A stretch of DNA of 64,000 nt from an uncultured Bacilli bacterium. GTDB lineage: Bacteria > Bacillota_I > Bacilli_A > RF39 > UBA660. A program made the position numbers and the translations under genes. Below are positions 29,047 to 39,668 of this stretch, piece by piece; within the stretch, counting starts at the first letter, position 1, and every line of letters begins with the position of its first letter. The DNA lies in the NCBI GenBank assembly GCA_934090735.1, contig CAKOJR010000004.1, positions 1 through 64,000 on the forward strand, read 5' to 3'. The notes under the pieces are model-generated. The model did not search any database, was not told where the DNA came from, and saw only the letters and a program-made list of their open reading frames with translations.

Positions 29047-30834
29047 GTGGAATATAAAAATAGAAAAGAAACACCTAAAGCTTATAAATGGGATTTAACT
29101 TCATATTATAAGGAGGATAAAGAGTGGGAAAAAGATTATCTTAAAATAATTAAAGAGTTTGAAAACATTAAAAGTTATGAAGGTAAAGTTACTAAAAGTG
29201 CTAACATGCTTTATCAAACTTTAGAAGAATATTTTGCATATGAATCAAGATTAACTAAACTATTTGTCTATGCATCCTTAAGACATGATGAAGCCCTAGA
29301 AGATGCAGATGCTAGCATGCTTTATAATAAAATCTATAAAACATATAATGACTTCTGCGCCGCATCAAGCTTTATCGAGCCAGAAATTATTAAAGAAGAA
29401 ACTAATAAAGTAGAAAAACTTCTAGAAACTAAAAAACTAAATAAATATAAATTTTACGTAACTAATATTTTAAGAGAAAAAGAGCATATGTTATCTAGTA
29501 GTGAAGAAAAACTAATTGCTAAACTAACTAGTACTAATCATACATTTAAAAATGTTAATATGACTCTTTTAAATAGCACTCTTGATTATGGAGAAGTTAA
29601 ATCGGAAAAAGAAACACGTAAAATTACTAACAGTAACTACCATATCATCATGGAAAGCACTGATCGTAATATAAGACGAGATGCCTACGAAAAACTAACT
29701 GGTAAAACTTCAGAATTTAAAAATATCTTTGCTGAAAACCTAGTTAGTAATATGAAAAATACTTCTAGTATGGCTGAAATACGTAAATTTTCAAGCACAA
29801 TAGACTCTTTACTATTTAGTTCAAATATTCCTAAAAGCGTTATAGATTCACTATACAAAGTAATAAATAAGAACCTATCTATTTATCAAAAATATTTAAA
29901 ATTAATTAAAAATAGTTTAGGCCTTAAAGAACTTGCTTACTACGACCTAAATGCCCAAATTCTTACTGATGAGATGAGTTTTAGTATTGAAGATGCACAG
30001 TATCTAATCGGTGAAGCAACTAAAATATATGGTGATGAATATCATAATATAATTGAAAAAGCTTTTGATGAAAAGTGGGTTGATTACTGTTCTTATAAAG
30101 GTAAAGCTAGTGGAGCATACTGCACATCATGCTACGGAGCTCATCCAGTAGTACTCACAAACTTCTTTGGTAAGTTTGGCGATGTATCAGCAGTAGCTCA
30201 CGAACTAGGTCATGCCGTAAACTTCTATTTAAGTCAGCAAGAGAATAATAAACACGACTATAACAATGATATCTTTGTAGCAGAAGTAGCATCTCTAACA
30301 AATGAAATCATCTTAAGTAACTACGTTATTGAGCATAGCCGCAATAAGAATTTAAAACTAATTGCTCTATATAACTTAATAAATTTAATTCAAAACAACT
30401 TATTTGATGCTTGCTTAGAAGGAGAACTAGAAAATAAAGCATACGCTCTAATTGATAATGGTGAAATGATTGATGCCCAGTATTTATCAGATACTACTTA
30501 TGATATTAGAAGCAAATATTATGGCGATATAGTTAAACTTGATGATAACAGTAAATACTCATGGATTAGAAGAGAACATTATTTCTATCCATTCTACCTA
30601 TTTAAGTATGCTACAGGAGTAAGTGCCGCAATCATGATTGCAAGTAAGATAATCAATAATCAAGATGATATGAAAAACAAATATATTAGCTTCCTAAAAA
30701 TGGGCGATACTGATTATCCAGTAGAACTTCTAAAGAAAATAGGAGTAGATATGACTAAAGAAGAAGTATATGAAAATGCAGTTAATTTCTTTAGTAATTT
30801 AATAGATGAATTTGACAAGGAAAGTGATAATTAA
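29047..30834 (+). CDS. pepF: Oligoendopeptidase F (M3 metallopeptidase)
   Basis: PepF hydrolyses peptides of medium length in the cytoplasm with a zinc site. The 595-residue protein begins [13 protein letters not shown], typical of the family. It carries the zinc motif HELGH within [14 protein letters not shown] (near residue 390) and the downstream Glu region [12 protein letters not shown] later [15 protein letters not shown] segment supports substrate binding. GTG at 29047 follows GGAGG. It sits between dnaK and dnaJ and overlaps dnaJ by one base (TAATG), so it is translationally coupled to a chaperone gene. Confidence 0.93.
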   Translation: MEYKNRKETPKAYKWDLTSYYKEDKEWEKDYLKIIKEFENIKSYEGKVTKSANMLYQTLEEYFAYESRLTKLFVYASLRHDEALEDADASMLYNKIYKTYNDFCAASSFIEPEIIKEETNKVEKLLETKKLNKYKFYVTNILREKEHMLSSSEEKLIAKLTSTNHTFKNVNMTLLNSTLDYGEVKSEKETRKITNSNYHIIMESTDRNIRRDAYEKLTGKTSEFKNIFAENLVSNMKNTSSMAEIRKFSSTIDSLLFSSNIPKSVIDSLYKVINKNLSIYQKYLKLIKNSLGLKELAYYDLNAQILTDEMSFSIEDAQYLIGEATKIYGDEYHNIIEKAFDEKWVDYCSYKGKASGAYCTSCYGAHPVVLTNFFGKFGDVSAVAHELGHAVNFYLSQQENNKHDYNNDIFVAEVASLTNEIILSNYVIEHSRNKNLKLIALYNLINLIQNNLFDACLEGELENKAYALIDNGEMIDAQYLSDTTYDIRSKYYGDIVKLDDNSKYSWIRREHYFYPFYLFKYATGVSAAIMIASKIINNQDDMKNKYISFLKMGDTDYPVELLKKIGVDMTKEEVYENAVNFFSNLIDEFDKESDN

Positions 30835-31961
30835 TGGCAAAAAAAGATTATTATGAAACACTTGGTGTAAGTAAAACAGCATCTGCTGATGAAATAAAAA
30901 GTGCCTTTAGAAAACTCGCAAAAAAATACCATCCAGACGTCAACAAAGAGCCTGGTGCTGCTGAAAAATTTAAAGAAATTGGTGAAGCATATTCTGTTTT
31001 AAGCGATGAAACAAAAAGAAAACAATATGATCAGTTTGGTTCTGCAGCTTTTGATGGAAGCGCTGGCTCAGGTTTTGGTGGCTTCCAAGGTGGCTTTGGC
31101 GGAGGCTTCTCCGGCTTTGACTTTGGCGACATTGACTTAAGTGATATTTTCGAAAACTTAATGGGCGGTGGCTCTAGAAGAAGTTCTAGAACAAATAGAC
31201 CTACTAAAGGAGAAGATTCTCTAGTAAAAATGACCTTAACATTTGATGAAGCTGCATTTGGCTGTGAAAAATCATTTAAAATAAATGTTAATGAAGCTTG
31301 TTCTTCATGTGGTGGTGCAGGTGGAACTGGCTCTCACACATGCTCTAGATGTAACGGAAGAGGAAGAGTAATAAGCGAGCAACGTAGCTTATTTGGTGTA
31401 ATTCAAACTGAAACTGTTTGTCCTACGTGTCATGGTGATGGAAAAACTTATGATAAAGAGTGTTCAGCATGCAGAGGTAAGGGAATAGTAAAGCATGAAA
31501 AAACCATTACTTTAAGAGTCCCTAGAGGAGTCGAAGATGGTGATCAAATGAGAATGTCTGGTAAAGGCTCGGCTGGTACTAATGGTGGACCAAACGGAGA
31601 CGTTTACATCGAGTTTAGCGTTAAAGAACATGAATTATTTAAAAGAGATGGTAAAGATATTTACTTAGTTTGTCCAATAACAATTACTGATGCTGTTCTT
31701 GGTGCAACCATTGAAGTTCCATCAATAAGAGGCAAAATAAAAGTAGACATTCCAGCAGGAACTGGTAACAACGAAAAAATTAAAATTAAAGGTGCTGGTA
31801 TCGATGATGAAAAGCATGGCAAACTAGGAGATATGTACATAATTACAAATGTCATTATTCCAAATAAACTAGATAGAGAGCAAAAAGCTTTATTTAAAGA
31901 ACTAGCAGATACCACACTTGATAATAACGATGCATTTAAGAAAATGAGAAAATTTCTATAA
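30834..31961 (+). CDS. dnaJ: Chaperone DnaJ (Hsp40)
   Basis: DnaJ delivers clients to DnaK and triggers ATP hydrolysis. The 375 residues contain a J-domain with HPD (about 33-35), a Gly/Phe-rich linker (about 75-105), four CxxCxGxG-type zinc motifs ([32 protein letters not shown]) and the C-terminal beta-domains. It is a complete type I DnaJ. Its start codon overlaps the pepF stop codon. Confidence 0.97.
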   Translation: MAKKDYYETLGVSKTASADEIKSAFRKLAKKYHPDVNKEPGAAEKFKEIGEAYSVLSDETKRKQYDQFGSAAFDGSAGSGFGGFQGGFGGGFSGFDFGDIDLSDIFENLMGGGSRRSSRTNRPTKGEDSLVKMTLTFDEAAFGCEKSFKINVNEACSSCGGAGGTGSHTCSRCNGRGRVISEQRSLFGVIQTETVCPTCHGDGKTYDKECSACRGKGIVKHEKTITLRVPRGVEDGDQMRMSGKGSAGTNGGPNGDVYIEFSVKEHELFKRDGKDIYLVCPITITDAVLGATIEVPSIRGKIKVDIPAGTGNNEKIKIKGAGIDDEKHGKLGDMYIITNVIIPNKLDREQKALFKELADTTLDNNDAFKKMRKFL

Positions 31962-31982
31962 ATCACTTTATAGAAGTTTTTT
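31954..31982 (+). terminator. Terminator of dnaJ overlapping its stop codon
   Basis: TTCTATAAA (31954-31962), loop TCAC, TTTATAGAA (31967-31975), then a T run. Confidence 0.75.
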
Positions 31983-32011
31983 TCTTTGATATAATTAATT
32001 AGGTGATTAAA

Positions 32012-32533
32012 TTGAAAAAAAATGATAAGATAAATCCAAACAAAGAAGTGATAAGCGAAGCAGTTCCCTATTTAATAATTATCCTTGTAGTAATTATTAT
32101 TAGAACCTTTATTGCAACCCCAATTAAAGTAAATGGTCCTAGTATGGAAACAACTCTATATGATGGAAATCTTATGATTTTAAATAAATTAGGTGCTAAA
32201 GTAAATGGCCTAAAAAGATTTGATATAGTTGTTGTAAAAACAAGCAAAACATATATTATTAAACGTATTATTGGTCTTCCTGGTGAAAGTGTAGCTTATA
32301 TTGACGGCAAACTTTATATTAATGAAAAAGTAGTAGAAGATAAATACGCTCTATCTAATATGGAAGACTTCGAAGAAGTAAAACTATCAAGTGATGAATA
32401 CTTTGTTATGGGAGATAACCGTAAAGTATCACAAGATAGTAGAGCAATTGGCCCAGTTAAAAAAAGTCAAATATTAGGAAAAACAAATATAATAATTTAC
32501 CCATTTAATAAATTTGGTATAGTAAAGGATTAA
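32012..32533 (+). CDS. lepB: Signal peptidase I
   Basis: This membrane protease removes signal peptides from exported proteins. One N-terminal membrane helix (about 18-38) is followed by GPSMETTL with the catalytic Ser (near 44), then IIKRIIGLPGE with the catalytic Lys (near 84), and MGDNRKVSQDSRAIG, the conserved box E. At 173 residues it is a typical short Gram-positive SipS/LepB. TTG at 32012 is chosen since AGGTGAT lies eight bases before it. holA follows after one base. Confidence 0.93.
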   Translation: MKKNDKINPNKEVISEAVPYLIIILVVIIIRTFIATPIKVNGPSMETTLYDGNLMILNKLGAKVNGLKRFDIVVVKTSKTYIIKRIIGLPGESVAYIDGKLYINEKVVEDKYALSNMEDFEEVKLSSDEYFVMGDNRKVSQDSRAIGPVKKSQILGKTNIIIYPFNKFGIVKD

Positions 32534-32534
32534 T

Positions 32535-33431
32535 ATGAATACATACTTAATAAAAAGTTTCTCCTTAAGACTACTTAATGACGAACTAGAAAAAATAACC
32601 AAAGATATTCCCAATATTATTAAATTAAGTTTTAATGAAACAAGCGTGAGAGAAATCTGTGAAGAATGTGCCTATTACTCATTACTCGACGAAAAAAAAT
32701 GCGTTATAGTATTTGGCTATAAAGCTGATAAAGATGTCAGTATTATGGAAGAATATCTAAAAAATCCTAATCCAAACACTACTTTAGTGCTAGTAATGGA
32801 TAACTTTGACAAAAGAACATCACTATACAAAAACATAAATAAAAATGGTAAAGTCATTGAAATAGCTGAACTTAAATATAATGACTTAAATAACTCAATA
32901 ATGAACTATGCCAAAAATAAAAATATTAAGTTATCAGTTGATGCCTTGAATAAGTTATTACTATTTAATAATGATAACTATGATTTAGTCTTAGGTGAGA
33001 TAGATAAACTATCCATGATAACTAACAATATAGATGAACATACTGTAGAAGAATACGGTGCAAAATTAGTTATTCAAGAAAACTTTGCTATGTGTGATGC
33101 TATAACAAACAAAGATTATAAAAACATAAATGCAATGCTAACTGAATTTGAAAGTGGTAAAGGAGAAGTTATTCCTTTTGTTGGTCTTCTAACAAGCACA
33201 TATCTACTAATATTCCACGCTAAAAATAGCTCATTATCTAATGAGGAACTAGCTAAAATGCTAGGAGTACACCAATATAGAATAAAACTAGCAAGAGATA
33301 AAGCAAGAAAATATACAAGTGATGAATTATATAAAATATTTGATTTACTTGGAGAACTAGATTATAATCTAAAAAGTATGAATGTAAGCCCATATGGGCT
33401 ACTTAAAAACTTCTTAATAAAAATAGCATAA
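32535..33431 (+). CDS. holA: DNA polymerase III delta subunit
   Basis: The delta subunit opens the beta clamp in the clamp-loader complex. The 298-residue protein shows the usual low-similarity pattern: N-terminal AAA-like domain with LLDEKKCVIVFGY and VLVMDNFDKR, a middle helical part with LLLFNNDNYDLVLGEIDKLSM, and a C-terminal collar domain with LLTSTYLLIFHAKN and LGVHQYRIKLARDKARKYT. In Bacillus holA (yqeN) is a stand-alone gene. It is coupled closely to lepB here. Confidence 0.85.
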   Translation: MNTYLIKSFSLRLLNDELEKITKDIPNIIKLSFNETSVREICEECAYYSLLDEKKCVIVFGYKADKDVSIMEEYLKNPNPNTTLVLVMDNFDKRTSLYKNINKNGKVIEIAELKYNDLNNSIMNYAKNKNIKLSVDALNKLLLFNNDNYDLVLGEIDKLSMITNNIDEHTVEEYGAKLVIQENFAMCDAITNKDYKNINAMLTEFESGKGEVIPFVGLLTSTYLLIFHAKNSSLSNEELAKMLGVHQYRIKLARDKARKYTSDELYKIFDLLGELDYNLKSMNVSPYGLLKNFLIKIA

Positions 33432-33433
33432 AG

Positions 33434-33455
33434 GGTAACCGAAAGGTTATCTTTT
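33434..33455 (+). terminator. Terminator of holA
   Basis: GGTAACC (33434-33440), GAAA tetraloop, GGTTATC (33445-33451), TTTT. Confidence 0.75.
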
Positions 33456-33524
33456 AAAATTTAATAAAACGGGAAGTTAAATATAAATTTTACAAGCATA
33501 GAGCAAAATCAGCCAAATATTAAC

Positions 33525-33550
33525 TTGACAGGGGGGGTGTATTATATACT
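33525..33550 (+). promoter_or_regulatory. Surface-family promoter, copy 6, with G7 tract in the spacer
   Basis: TTGACA (33525-33530) is followed directly by seven G (33531-33537), then seven bases and TATACT (33545-33550). The spacer is 14 bases, three short of the 17 found in five sister promoters. The distance from the -10 to the shared leader element AATAGAAAGATAG is the same as in the others, so the -10 position is secure. A change in G number would change promoter strength. Confidence 0.8.
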
Positions 33551-33575
33551 AATAATAGAAAGATAGTGAGTATAT

Positions 33576-35630
33576 ATGAACCAAGAAGTTAATATTGATA
33601 ATAAAAAGAAAAAAGTGAAAATTTATTACAGCTTGCTAATTACAATAATTTGTATTATAGGTGTATCTTATGCATGGTTTAGATTATATTTAAGTCAAAG
33701 TGAAAATAATACACTTTCATCAAGAACATGCTTTAGTACAACTCTAACTGAAGAAAACTCTAAAATATCTTTAACAGAAGCATTTCCTATCAAAGATGAA
33801 GATGGAATAAAACAAACACCATTCACTTTTACTCTCAAAAACAATTGTGATAGTTATGTAAAAGCATATATTACAATTAAAAGTACATATAGAGAAAGCA
33901 CAGATAATTCGTATTTAAAAGATAATTATTTAAAAGTAAATGTATCATCAAAAGATAAAGTAGATAATACCTCAGTTATATTAGGCAAACAAACATTAAC
34001 CGAACTTGACGATAATGACCAAGGTTATATTATTTTAAATACAAGCCTAAAAGCAAATGAAGAAAAAAGTTTTGATCTAAGGATCTGGATGGATAGTACA
34101 ACAAACTTAGAGCAAGGATTAAACAAAATTTGGGGTGGCAAAATCATTGTGATCACTGATGCTTCAAAAACAGAAACAACTCTAGGTGAAGTAATACTAG
34201 CAAATAATGAAATTAAAGAACCTCTTACCAAGCCAGGTCTAGAAGTTAGTGCTCACACATTAGATGACTTACAGACATTTACATTACCGGTTGACGATAC
34301 ATTAAAAACACGCTACATAACATATGGAACCGGTTTTGAAGAAAGTGGGAGCAAACTAAAACTAACTGGAATAACTGTAACTAGTGATACATATATTAAT
34401 TCATATTCTGATTTAGTTGGTAAATATGTCGCATCTGATTTGCGAAATGTTAATTCCACCACCGCAGGTGAAATAAATAGTAACTCAGTTAGAGAGTTAT
34501 TGGAAGTCTATTATATAGTAAGTGCTACAGAAAACGATTATATAGTAAAACTTATTTCTTCAACAAAAGGATTCACAGAGGCTATCCTAGCAAGTACAGA
34601 AGATGATTATGGTACGTCTTACTATTTTAGAGGAGCGGTTAAAAATAATTATGTAGAGTTTGCAAATAAATGCTGGCGCATAGTAAGAATAACTGGCAAT
34701 GGTGCTATAAAGCTTGTCTTACATAACAATAACAGTTCTGGATTATCTAATCCATGCTCATCCGTAAACAATAGTAAAACTGCGGCTTTTACAGGTACTA
34801 CATCAGCCTTTAATGAAAATTATGATGATAACGCATATGTTGGTTTTATGTATGGCACGCCAAACTCGAATAACTATGCAGATACCCATGCAAATATAAA
34901 TAAAAGCACAGTTCTTACAAATTTAGAAGAATGGTATAAATCCAATCTTTTAGATTATGAAGATAAATTTGCAGATGTTATATGGTGTAACGATAAAAGC
35001 ATTATTACCGATACGAGTTATAATCCACTTGGCGAAGAACATTATGGAACACCAACTGGATTAGGATATGGTAAAAAATTTACGTACTATAAAGGTTTTC
35101 AGAGATTAGAAGTAAACACAACTAAAGAAAATACAAGTGCTACTGAAATTCGTGGGTTATCTCCGGCAACAGAAAATACTTGGATTGGGCCAAGTTTAAT
35201 ATGCCCTAATGATAGTATTGGCGGCAAATTATCAAAATTCACGGTAGATGATACAATATATGGAAATGGGGACCTAGATTATAAAGTTGGTTTGCTAACA
35301 GGTGATGAAATGGCATATGCAGGAATGATTAGTTCATCTTTAGCAAACACAAGCGTATATTTATTTGAAAATGCTAATTCATCCTATTGGACATTAACAC
35401 CAGGATACCAGATGAATATACAAGAAACAAGGGTGATATCTAATGTGTACTATCACTATATAGCCGGTACTATTCAACCAACATTTAGTTTATCATCAGT
35501 TAATATTCGTCCATCAATTGCCCTCAACAAAGAAGTTACAATTTTAGGTGGCACAGGCACTTCCGAAGACCCATACATTATAAAACAAAACATATTAAAA
35601 GGAGTTACTTGTTATTTAGTAACTCCTTAA
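33576..35630 (+). CDS. Variable surface-family protein, copy 6
   Basis: 684 residues: Lys-rich start, anchor (about 18-38, ending VSYAWFRLYLS), beta-domain with FPIKDEDGIKQTPF and NNCDSYVKAYITI, core with ITYGTGFEESG, NKCWRIVRITGNGAIKLVLHN and WCNDKS, and a C-terminal lectin-like domain with the variable stretch between YWTLTP and IRPSIAL. All other members except this one stop right after the conserved GTSEDPY ending. Here the TAA after Lys is replaced by CAA, adding about 13 residues that run into the terminator and overlap rnhC on the other strand by 26 bases. Its promoter has a G7 tract and is probably weak in the state sequenced. Confidence 0.8.
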   Translation: MNQEVNIDNKKKKVKIYYSLLITIICIIGVSYAWFRLYLSQSENNTLSSRTCFSTTLTEENSKISLTEAFPIKDEDGIKQTPFTFTLKNNCDSYVKAYITIKSTYRESTDNSYLKDNYLKVNVSSKDKVDNTSVILGKQTLTELDDNDQGYIILNTSLKANEEKSFDLRIWMDSTTNLEQGLNKIWGGKIIVITDASKTETTLGEVILANNEIKEPLTKPGLEVSAHTLDDLQTFTLPVDDTLKTRYITYGTGFEESGSKLKLTGITVTSDTYINSYSDLVGKYVASDLRNVNSTTAGEINSNSVRELLEVYYIVSATENDYIVKLISSTKGFTEAILASTEDDYGTSYYFRGAVKNNYVEFANKCWRIVRITGNGAIKLVLHNNNSSGLSNPCSSVNNSKTAAFTGTTSAFNENYDDNAYVGFMYGTPNSNNYADTHANINKSTVLTNLEEWYKSNLLDYEDKFADVIWCNDKSIITDTSYNPLGEEHYGTPTGLGYGKKFTYYKGFQRLEVNTTKENTSATEIRGLSPATENTWIGPSLICPNDSIGGKLSKFTVDDTIYGNGDLDYKVGLLTGDEMAYAGMISSSLANTSVYLFENANSSYWTLTPGYQMNIQETRVISNVYYHYIAGTIQPTFSLSSVNIRPSIALNKEVTILGGTGTSEDPYIIKQNILKGVTCYLVTP

Positions 35631-35634
35631 TTTT
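35599..35634. terminator. Bidirectional terminator between convergent genes
   Basis: GGAGTTAC (35601-35608) pairs with GTAACTCC (35619-35626), flanked by A-rich and T-rich stretches on the two sides. It serves the surface-family gene and rnhC. Confidence 0.75.
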
Positions 35635-36540
35635 ATCTGTATTTTTAAAGTTTAGTTTTGCTATATCTTCTAACTTACTAAATCCATACTTTTGAACTAT
35701 TTTAACACCAATCTCATCAACTTCATGGCCAGCACCTTTTTTTAAGAATGTATTAACTGTATCACCTAATTTACTAAATTCTTTTATAAAAATATATCTA
35801 CTTATTATAGACGAAGCAGCTACACTTAAACATTTATCTTCAGCTTTTGTTGTAAAAGTAATTTTTGTTATTTTTTCTTTAGCTCCATTAATATAAGTAA
35901 AATAATTTCTTGGAGTGCAGAACTGATCTACGACAATATATTTATAATCTAAATTAGGCTTCTTTGCAAGCTCACATAAAACTTTATTATGAAGTATAGC
36001 TTTAACTTTATTCATATTATGATTATTCTGATTATAAGTTTTATTATCTAAAATATACGTTACATGAGGTATTTCTTTAATTATCTGCGGAGCTATCTTC
36101 ATAATTTTATCATCAGTTATTTTTTTAGAATCTCTTACTCCTAAAGTATTAAGTAAGCTCATATGCTCTTTATCTACATATGACGCAGTAACAACGATTG
36201 GTCCAAAATAATCACCAGTACCAACCTCATCAGAACCCATTGTAGGCACTCCGATAAATCTAGTGTCTTTTTCTTCCTTTTTCTTATCATCTTTTTTAGT
36301 TTCTTCAGCGTTAATATCACGATTATTCCAAGACTTCTCTAAATCTTTCCACATATTAGCATCTATATCAGCACTTAAACCTTGAAACACAACTTTACCT
36401 GATTCATAAAGCGTAATGTTTGTATCAGCTTCATCTGCCTGAAATATTGCATATGGTGGAGTTTTACTTCTTTTTTTATCACTATAATATTTAATCATCT
36501 CATCTTTAATGTTATCGCTTACCTTAAATACAATTGTCAT
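35605..36540 (-). CDS. rnhC: Ribonuclease HIII
   Basis: RNase HIII cuts RNA in RNA-DNA hybrids and primers. The 311-residue protein has an N-terminal TBP-like substrate domain (VFKVSDNIKDEMIKYY, then PPYAIFQADEADTNITLYESGKVVFQG in parts) and a catalytic domain starting MGSDEVGTGDYFGPIVV with the Asp-Glu pair. VRDSKKITD and a VDQFC segment follow. The N-terminal domain distinguishes it from RNase HII. ATG at 36540 on the minus strand follows GAGGTGAG. It is divergent from cvpA. Confidence 0.95.
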   Translation of the reverse strand: MTIVFKVSDNIKDEMIKYYSDKKRSKTPPYAIFQADEADTNITLYESGKVVFQGLSADIDANMWKDLEKSWNNRDINAEETKKDDKKKEEKDTRFIGVPTMGSDEVGTGDYFGPIVVTASYVDKEHMSLLNTLGVRDSKKITDDKIMKIAPQIIKEIPHVTYILDNKTYNQNNHNMNKVKAILHNKVLCELAKKPNLDYKYIVVDQFCTPRNYFTYINGAKEKITKITFTTKAEDKCLSVAASSIISRYIFIKEFSKLGDTVNTFLKKGAGHEVDEIGVKIVQKYGFSKLEDIAKLNFKNTDKIKELLNNK

Positions 36541-36631
36541 GAGCTCACCTCTAGTTAATAATATCATATTTTTGTAAATAAATCTTTATTTTTTTTGTTT
36601 TGTATAATATAATTTTAATAGGTGATAGAAA

Positions 36632-37360
36632 GTGAATATAATAGATTATATTATTTTAGGGGTACTATTATTATCTGCATTAATTGGTTTTAAAAAGGGT
36701 ATAATAAATAGTATAGTAGCATTTGGTGGTACAATTATTGTTATCGTTTTAGCATTCTATTTAAAGAATCCAATATCTAATATTTTATATGATTACGTTC
36801 CATTTTTTAAACTGTTTGGTAAATTTAGTGGCGTAGAAACATTTAACATACTAGTTATTGAAGGACTTAGCTATGCAGTTACTCTAGCACTCATAAGTGC
36901 CGTTTTAGGTATAATTGCTAAAGTTACTGGTGTTGTGGGAAGACTCTTAAATACAGGCCTTATTCTAGGGCTACCTAGTAGAATACTTGGCCTTATCTGT
37001 GGCTTACTAGAAGGAGTACTAGTTTCATTTATTATTGTTTTCTTACTTAGTATGATTAGTAGTACATCAGAGCTTGTAAATAAGAGCCAGTTTAGTGATA
37101 CACTACTTACTAAAACACCAATTCTATCTAACTATGCAAAAGACACTTATAACGGAGTAAATGAAGTATACATGATTTGTATTAATTATGAAGATGATAA
37201 AGACAAGACTCTAGCAAATAAAGAAAGTTTAGCAGTCTTGCTAAAGCATAATATAATAACTGTAGATGCTGCAGATAAATTAATAAGCAAGGGCAAACTT
37301 ACCTTTGAAGGTGCAAGTGACGTTGTAGATAATTTTAGAAAAGGAGAAAATGATGATTAG
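36632..37360 (+). CDS. CvpA family membrane protein
   Basis: 242 residues with four or so membrane helices and the N-terminal signature of CvpA/colicin V production proteins: NIIDYIILGVLLLSALIGFKKG, then LNTGLILGLPSRILGLICGLLEGVLVS in pieces. A soluble C-terminal helix ends in a charged tail. GTG start follows AGGTGAT. It overlaps the thioredoxin-like gene. In Firmicutes such proteins (YshB-type) occur near mutS2 and trxA; the role is still unclear. Confidence 0.8.
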   Translation: MNIIDYIILGVLLLSALIGFKKGIINSIVAFGGTIIVIVLAFYLKNPISNILYDYVPFFKLFGKFSGVETFNILVIEGLSYAVTLALISAVLGIIAKVTGVVGRLLNTGLILGLPSRILGLICGLLEGVLVSFIIVFLLSMISSTSELVNKSQFSDTLLTKTPILSNYAKDTYNGVNEVYMICINYEDDKDKTLANKESLAVLLKHNIITVDAADKLISKGKLTFEGASDVVDNFRKGENDD

Positions 37361-37646
37361 TTATTTAGATAAACAAGACTTAATGGAAGAAATGACAAAT
37401 GAAGTAACTCTAGTAGATTTCTTTGCTAACTGGTGTGGCCCATGTAAAATGCTAGGTGAAGAACTAGAAGAAATGAAAGACGTTAAAATTATTAAAATTG
37501 ATACAGACACTCATGAAGATCTAGCACGTGAGCATGGAGTAATGAGCATCCCATACGTTGAAATTTACAAAAATAAAGAATTAGTTACAAAGTTCATTGG
37601 TTTTAAAACTAAAGACGAGATTGAAGAAATTCTAAAGAACATATAA
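37353..37646 (+). CDS. Thioredoxin-like protein
   Basis: About 97 residues with a complete thioredoxin fold: VTLVDFFANWCGPCKMLGEEL with the redox pair WCGPC (Cys 28 and 31), DTDTHEDLAREHGVMSIPYVEIYK with the cis-Pro, and a C-terminal helix. It would reduce disulfides in the cytoplasm. Two adjacent ATG codons (37350 and 37353) are possible; spacing to AGGAG favours the second. It overlaps the cvpA 3' end by 8 bases, so expression is coupled. Confidence 0.9.
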   Translation: MISYLDKQDLMEEMTNEVTLVDFFANWCGPCKMLGEELEEMKDVKIIKIDTDTHEDLAREHGVMSIPYVEIYKNKELVTKFIGFKTKDEIEEILKNI

Positions 37647-37665
37647 GCGCGAAAACGCTTTTTTT
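37645..37665 (+). terminator. Rho-independent terminator
   Basis: AAGCG (37645-37649), CGAAAA loop, CGCTT (37656-37660), T run. It overlaps the thioredoxin stop codon. Confidence 0.7.
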
Positions 37666-37705
37666 CTTTTATTAGATATGATAAAATAATGCGTGGTGAT
37701 GATTT

Positions 37706-39481
37706 ATGGAAAATATCCGTAATTTTTGTATAATAGCTCATATAGATCATGGTAAAAGTACTTTAGCAGACAGAATCCTAGAACTAACTGGTGCCGTATC
37801 TAAAAGAGAGATGAAAGATCAAATCTTAGATAATATGGACATCGAAAGAGAAAGAGGCATTACCATTAAACTTAATGCTGTTGAGATTAAATATAATGGT
37901 TACATTCTTCACCTAATAGATACTCCTGGACATGTCGATTTTTCTTATGAAGTATCACGTAGTTTAGCAGCTTGCGAAGGAGCTTTATTACTTGTAGATG
38001 CTGCTCAAGGTGTTGAAGCTCAAACTCTAGCAAACCTATATCTAGCACTTAATGCAGATTTAAAAATAATACCTGTTATAAATAAAATAGATTTACCTAA
38101 TGCAGACGTACCTAAAGTTAAAGAAGAACTAATTAGTGTTTTAGGTTTTAAAGAAGAAGATATTGTATGCTGCAGTGCTAAAACGGGTGAGGGAGTAATG
38201 GACATTATTGATGCAATTATTAATAAAATACCAAGCCCTAAAATAGAAAATGATGGCACAAAAGCTTTAATATTCGATTCATACTTTGATTCATATCGCG
38301 GAGTTATCGCATCTGTATGTGTTAAAAGTGGCAAAATAGTTACTGGTGATGAAATTGTTATGATGAGTAATGGTGCCTCATTCATGGTAACTGAATTAGG
38401 CGTAAATACTCCAGATGAAAAAATTGTAAAAGAACTTTCAACTGGTAGTGTAGGCTGGGTTTGTGCTAGCATTAAAGAAATAGATAAAGTAAGAGTAGGA
38501 GATACTATTACTACTAAAAGAAGCCCTGCAAGTAAAAGTTTAGAAGGTTACAAACCAATGAAACCTATGGTTTATAGTGGTATCTATCCAATAGAGCCTA
38601 ATAAATATGATGCCTTAAAAGAAGCAATTATGAAACTTAAACTTAATGATGCCTCTTTAACAAGCGAACCGGAAACTAGTGAAGCTCTAGGTTTTGGCTT
38701 TAGATGTGGTTTTTTAGGACTACTACATATGGATATTATTAAAGAAAGAATTAAAAGAGAATTTAATATTGATATTATTGCGACTAGTCCTTCAGTTATC
38801 TATGAAGTAGTTCTAACTAATGGTGAAACAGTCATGGTAGATAACCCATGTAATATGCCGGATAAGACTAAAATAAGCTTAATTAAAGAACCTTACGTTA
38901 AAGCTAGTATCTTTGTTCCAAGTGACTATATTGGAGCAATCATGAACCTATGCGAAGATAAAAGAGGTATATATAAAACGACTGAATTTATTGATCCAAA
39001 AAGAGTTAATATTATTTATGAACTCCCATTAGCAGAAATAGTTTATGACTTCTTTGATAAACTAAAAAGTTATACCAAGGGTTATGCTTCTCTAGACTAT
39101 GAACTATCTGATTATAAAGTAAGTGATTTAGTTAAAATGGATATCCTAATAAATGGTGAAGTAGTTGATGCCTTATCACTTATCGTTTATAAAGGTTCAG
39201 CTTATAATAGAGGACATGCAATAACAAAAGCACTTAGAACTCTTATTCCAAGGCAAATGTTTGAAGTTCCAATTCAAGCAAGTGTAGGCTCAAAAGTAAT
39301 ATCTAGAGAAACTATAAGTGCTATGAGAAAGAACGTTTTAGCAAAGTGTTATGGCGGAGATGTATCACGTAAACGTAAACTTTTAGAAAAACAAAAAGAA
39401 GGTAAAAAGAGAATGAAAATGGTTGGTTCTGTAGAAGTTCCACCAGAGGCATTCTTAAGTATCTTGCAAGAAGGAGAATAA
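37706..39481 (+). CDS. lepA: Elongation factor 4 (LepA)
   Basis: LepA is a ribosome-bound GTPase acting in translation and subunit biogenesis. The 591-residue protein contains [14 protein letters not shown] (G1), the switch [27 protein letters not shown] (G4), and the LepA-specific C-terminal half with [15 protein letters not shown], and ending [45 protein letters not shown]. Length is normal. ATG follows GGTGATGA. Confidence 0.97.
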   Translation: MENIRNFCIIAHIDHGKSTLADRILELTGAVSKREMKDQILDNMDIERERGITIKLNAVEIKYNGYILHLIDTPGHVDFSYEVSRSLAACEGALLLVDAAQGVEAQTLANLYLALNADLKIIPVINKIDLPNADVPKVKEELISVLGFKEEDIVCCSAKTGEGVMDIIDAIINKIPSPKIENDGTKALIFDSYFDSYRGVIASVCVKSGKIVTGDEIVMMSNGASFMVTELGVNTPDEKIVKELSTGSVGWVCASIKEIDKVRVGDTITTKRSPASKSLEGYKPMKPMVYSGIYPIEPNKYDALKEAIMKLKLNDASLTSEPETSEALGFGFRCGFLGLLHMDIIKERIKREFNIDIIATSPSVIYEVVLTNGETVMVDNPCNMPDKTKISLIKEPYVKASIFVPSDYIGAIMNLCEDKRGIYKTTEFIDPKRVNIIYELPLAEIVYDFFDKLKSYTKGYASLDYELSDYKVSDLVKMDILINGEVVDALSLIVYKGSAYNRGHAITKALRTLIPRQMFEVPIQASVGSKVISRETISAMRKNVLAKCYGGDVSRKRKLLEKQKEGKKRMKMVGSVEVPPEAFLSILQEGE

Positions 39482-39640
39482 TTAACTATTTTCGAAGCAT
39501 ACTAAAAATGTGGGTTAATTAGATGACATTCTGCATAAAATATAATATATTAACATTGCATTAGGTAAATACAGCTTTTAAAAATGTTTTTTGCTTCTAG
39601 ATGGTGCGAGTAATAAATTATCCCGAATGAAAACATTATG
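39482..39640. other. Intergenic stretch with no recognisable gene
   Basis: About 160 bases between lepA and the terminator before ftsK. No open frame with a ribosome site is seen. It holds the patchily GC-richer TAGATGGTGCGAG and TTATCCCGAATG segments just before a terminator, which could be the end of a small RNA. Confidence 0.3.
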
Positions 39641-39668
39641 ACCTTATCGTTAAGATAAGGTTTTTCTG
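39641..39668 (+). terminator. Rho-independent terminator in the lepA-ftsK gap
   Basis: ACCTTATC (39641-39648), short loop, GATAAGGT (39654-39661), then TTTTTC. It lies 160 bases after lepA, longer than usual for this genome. Confidence 0.75.
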
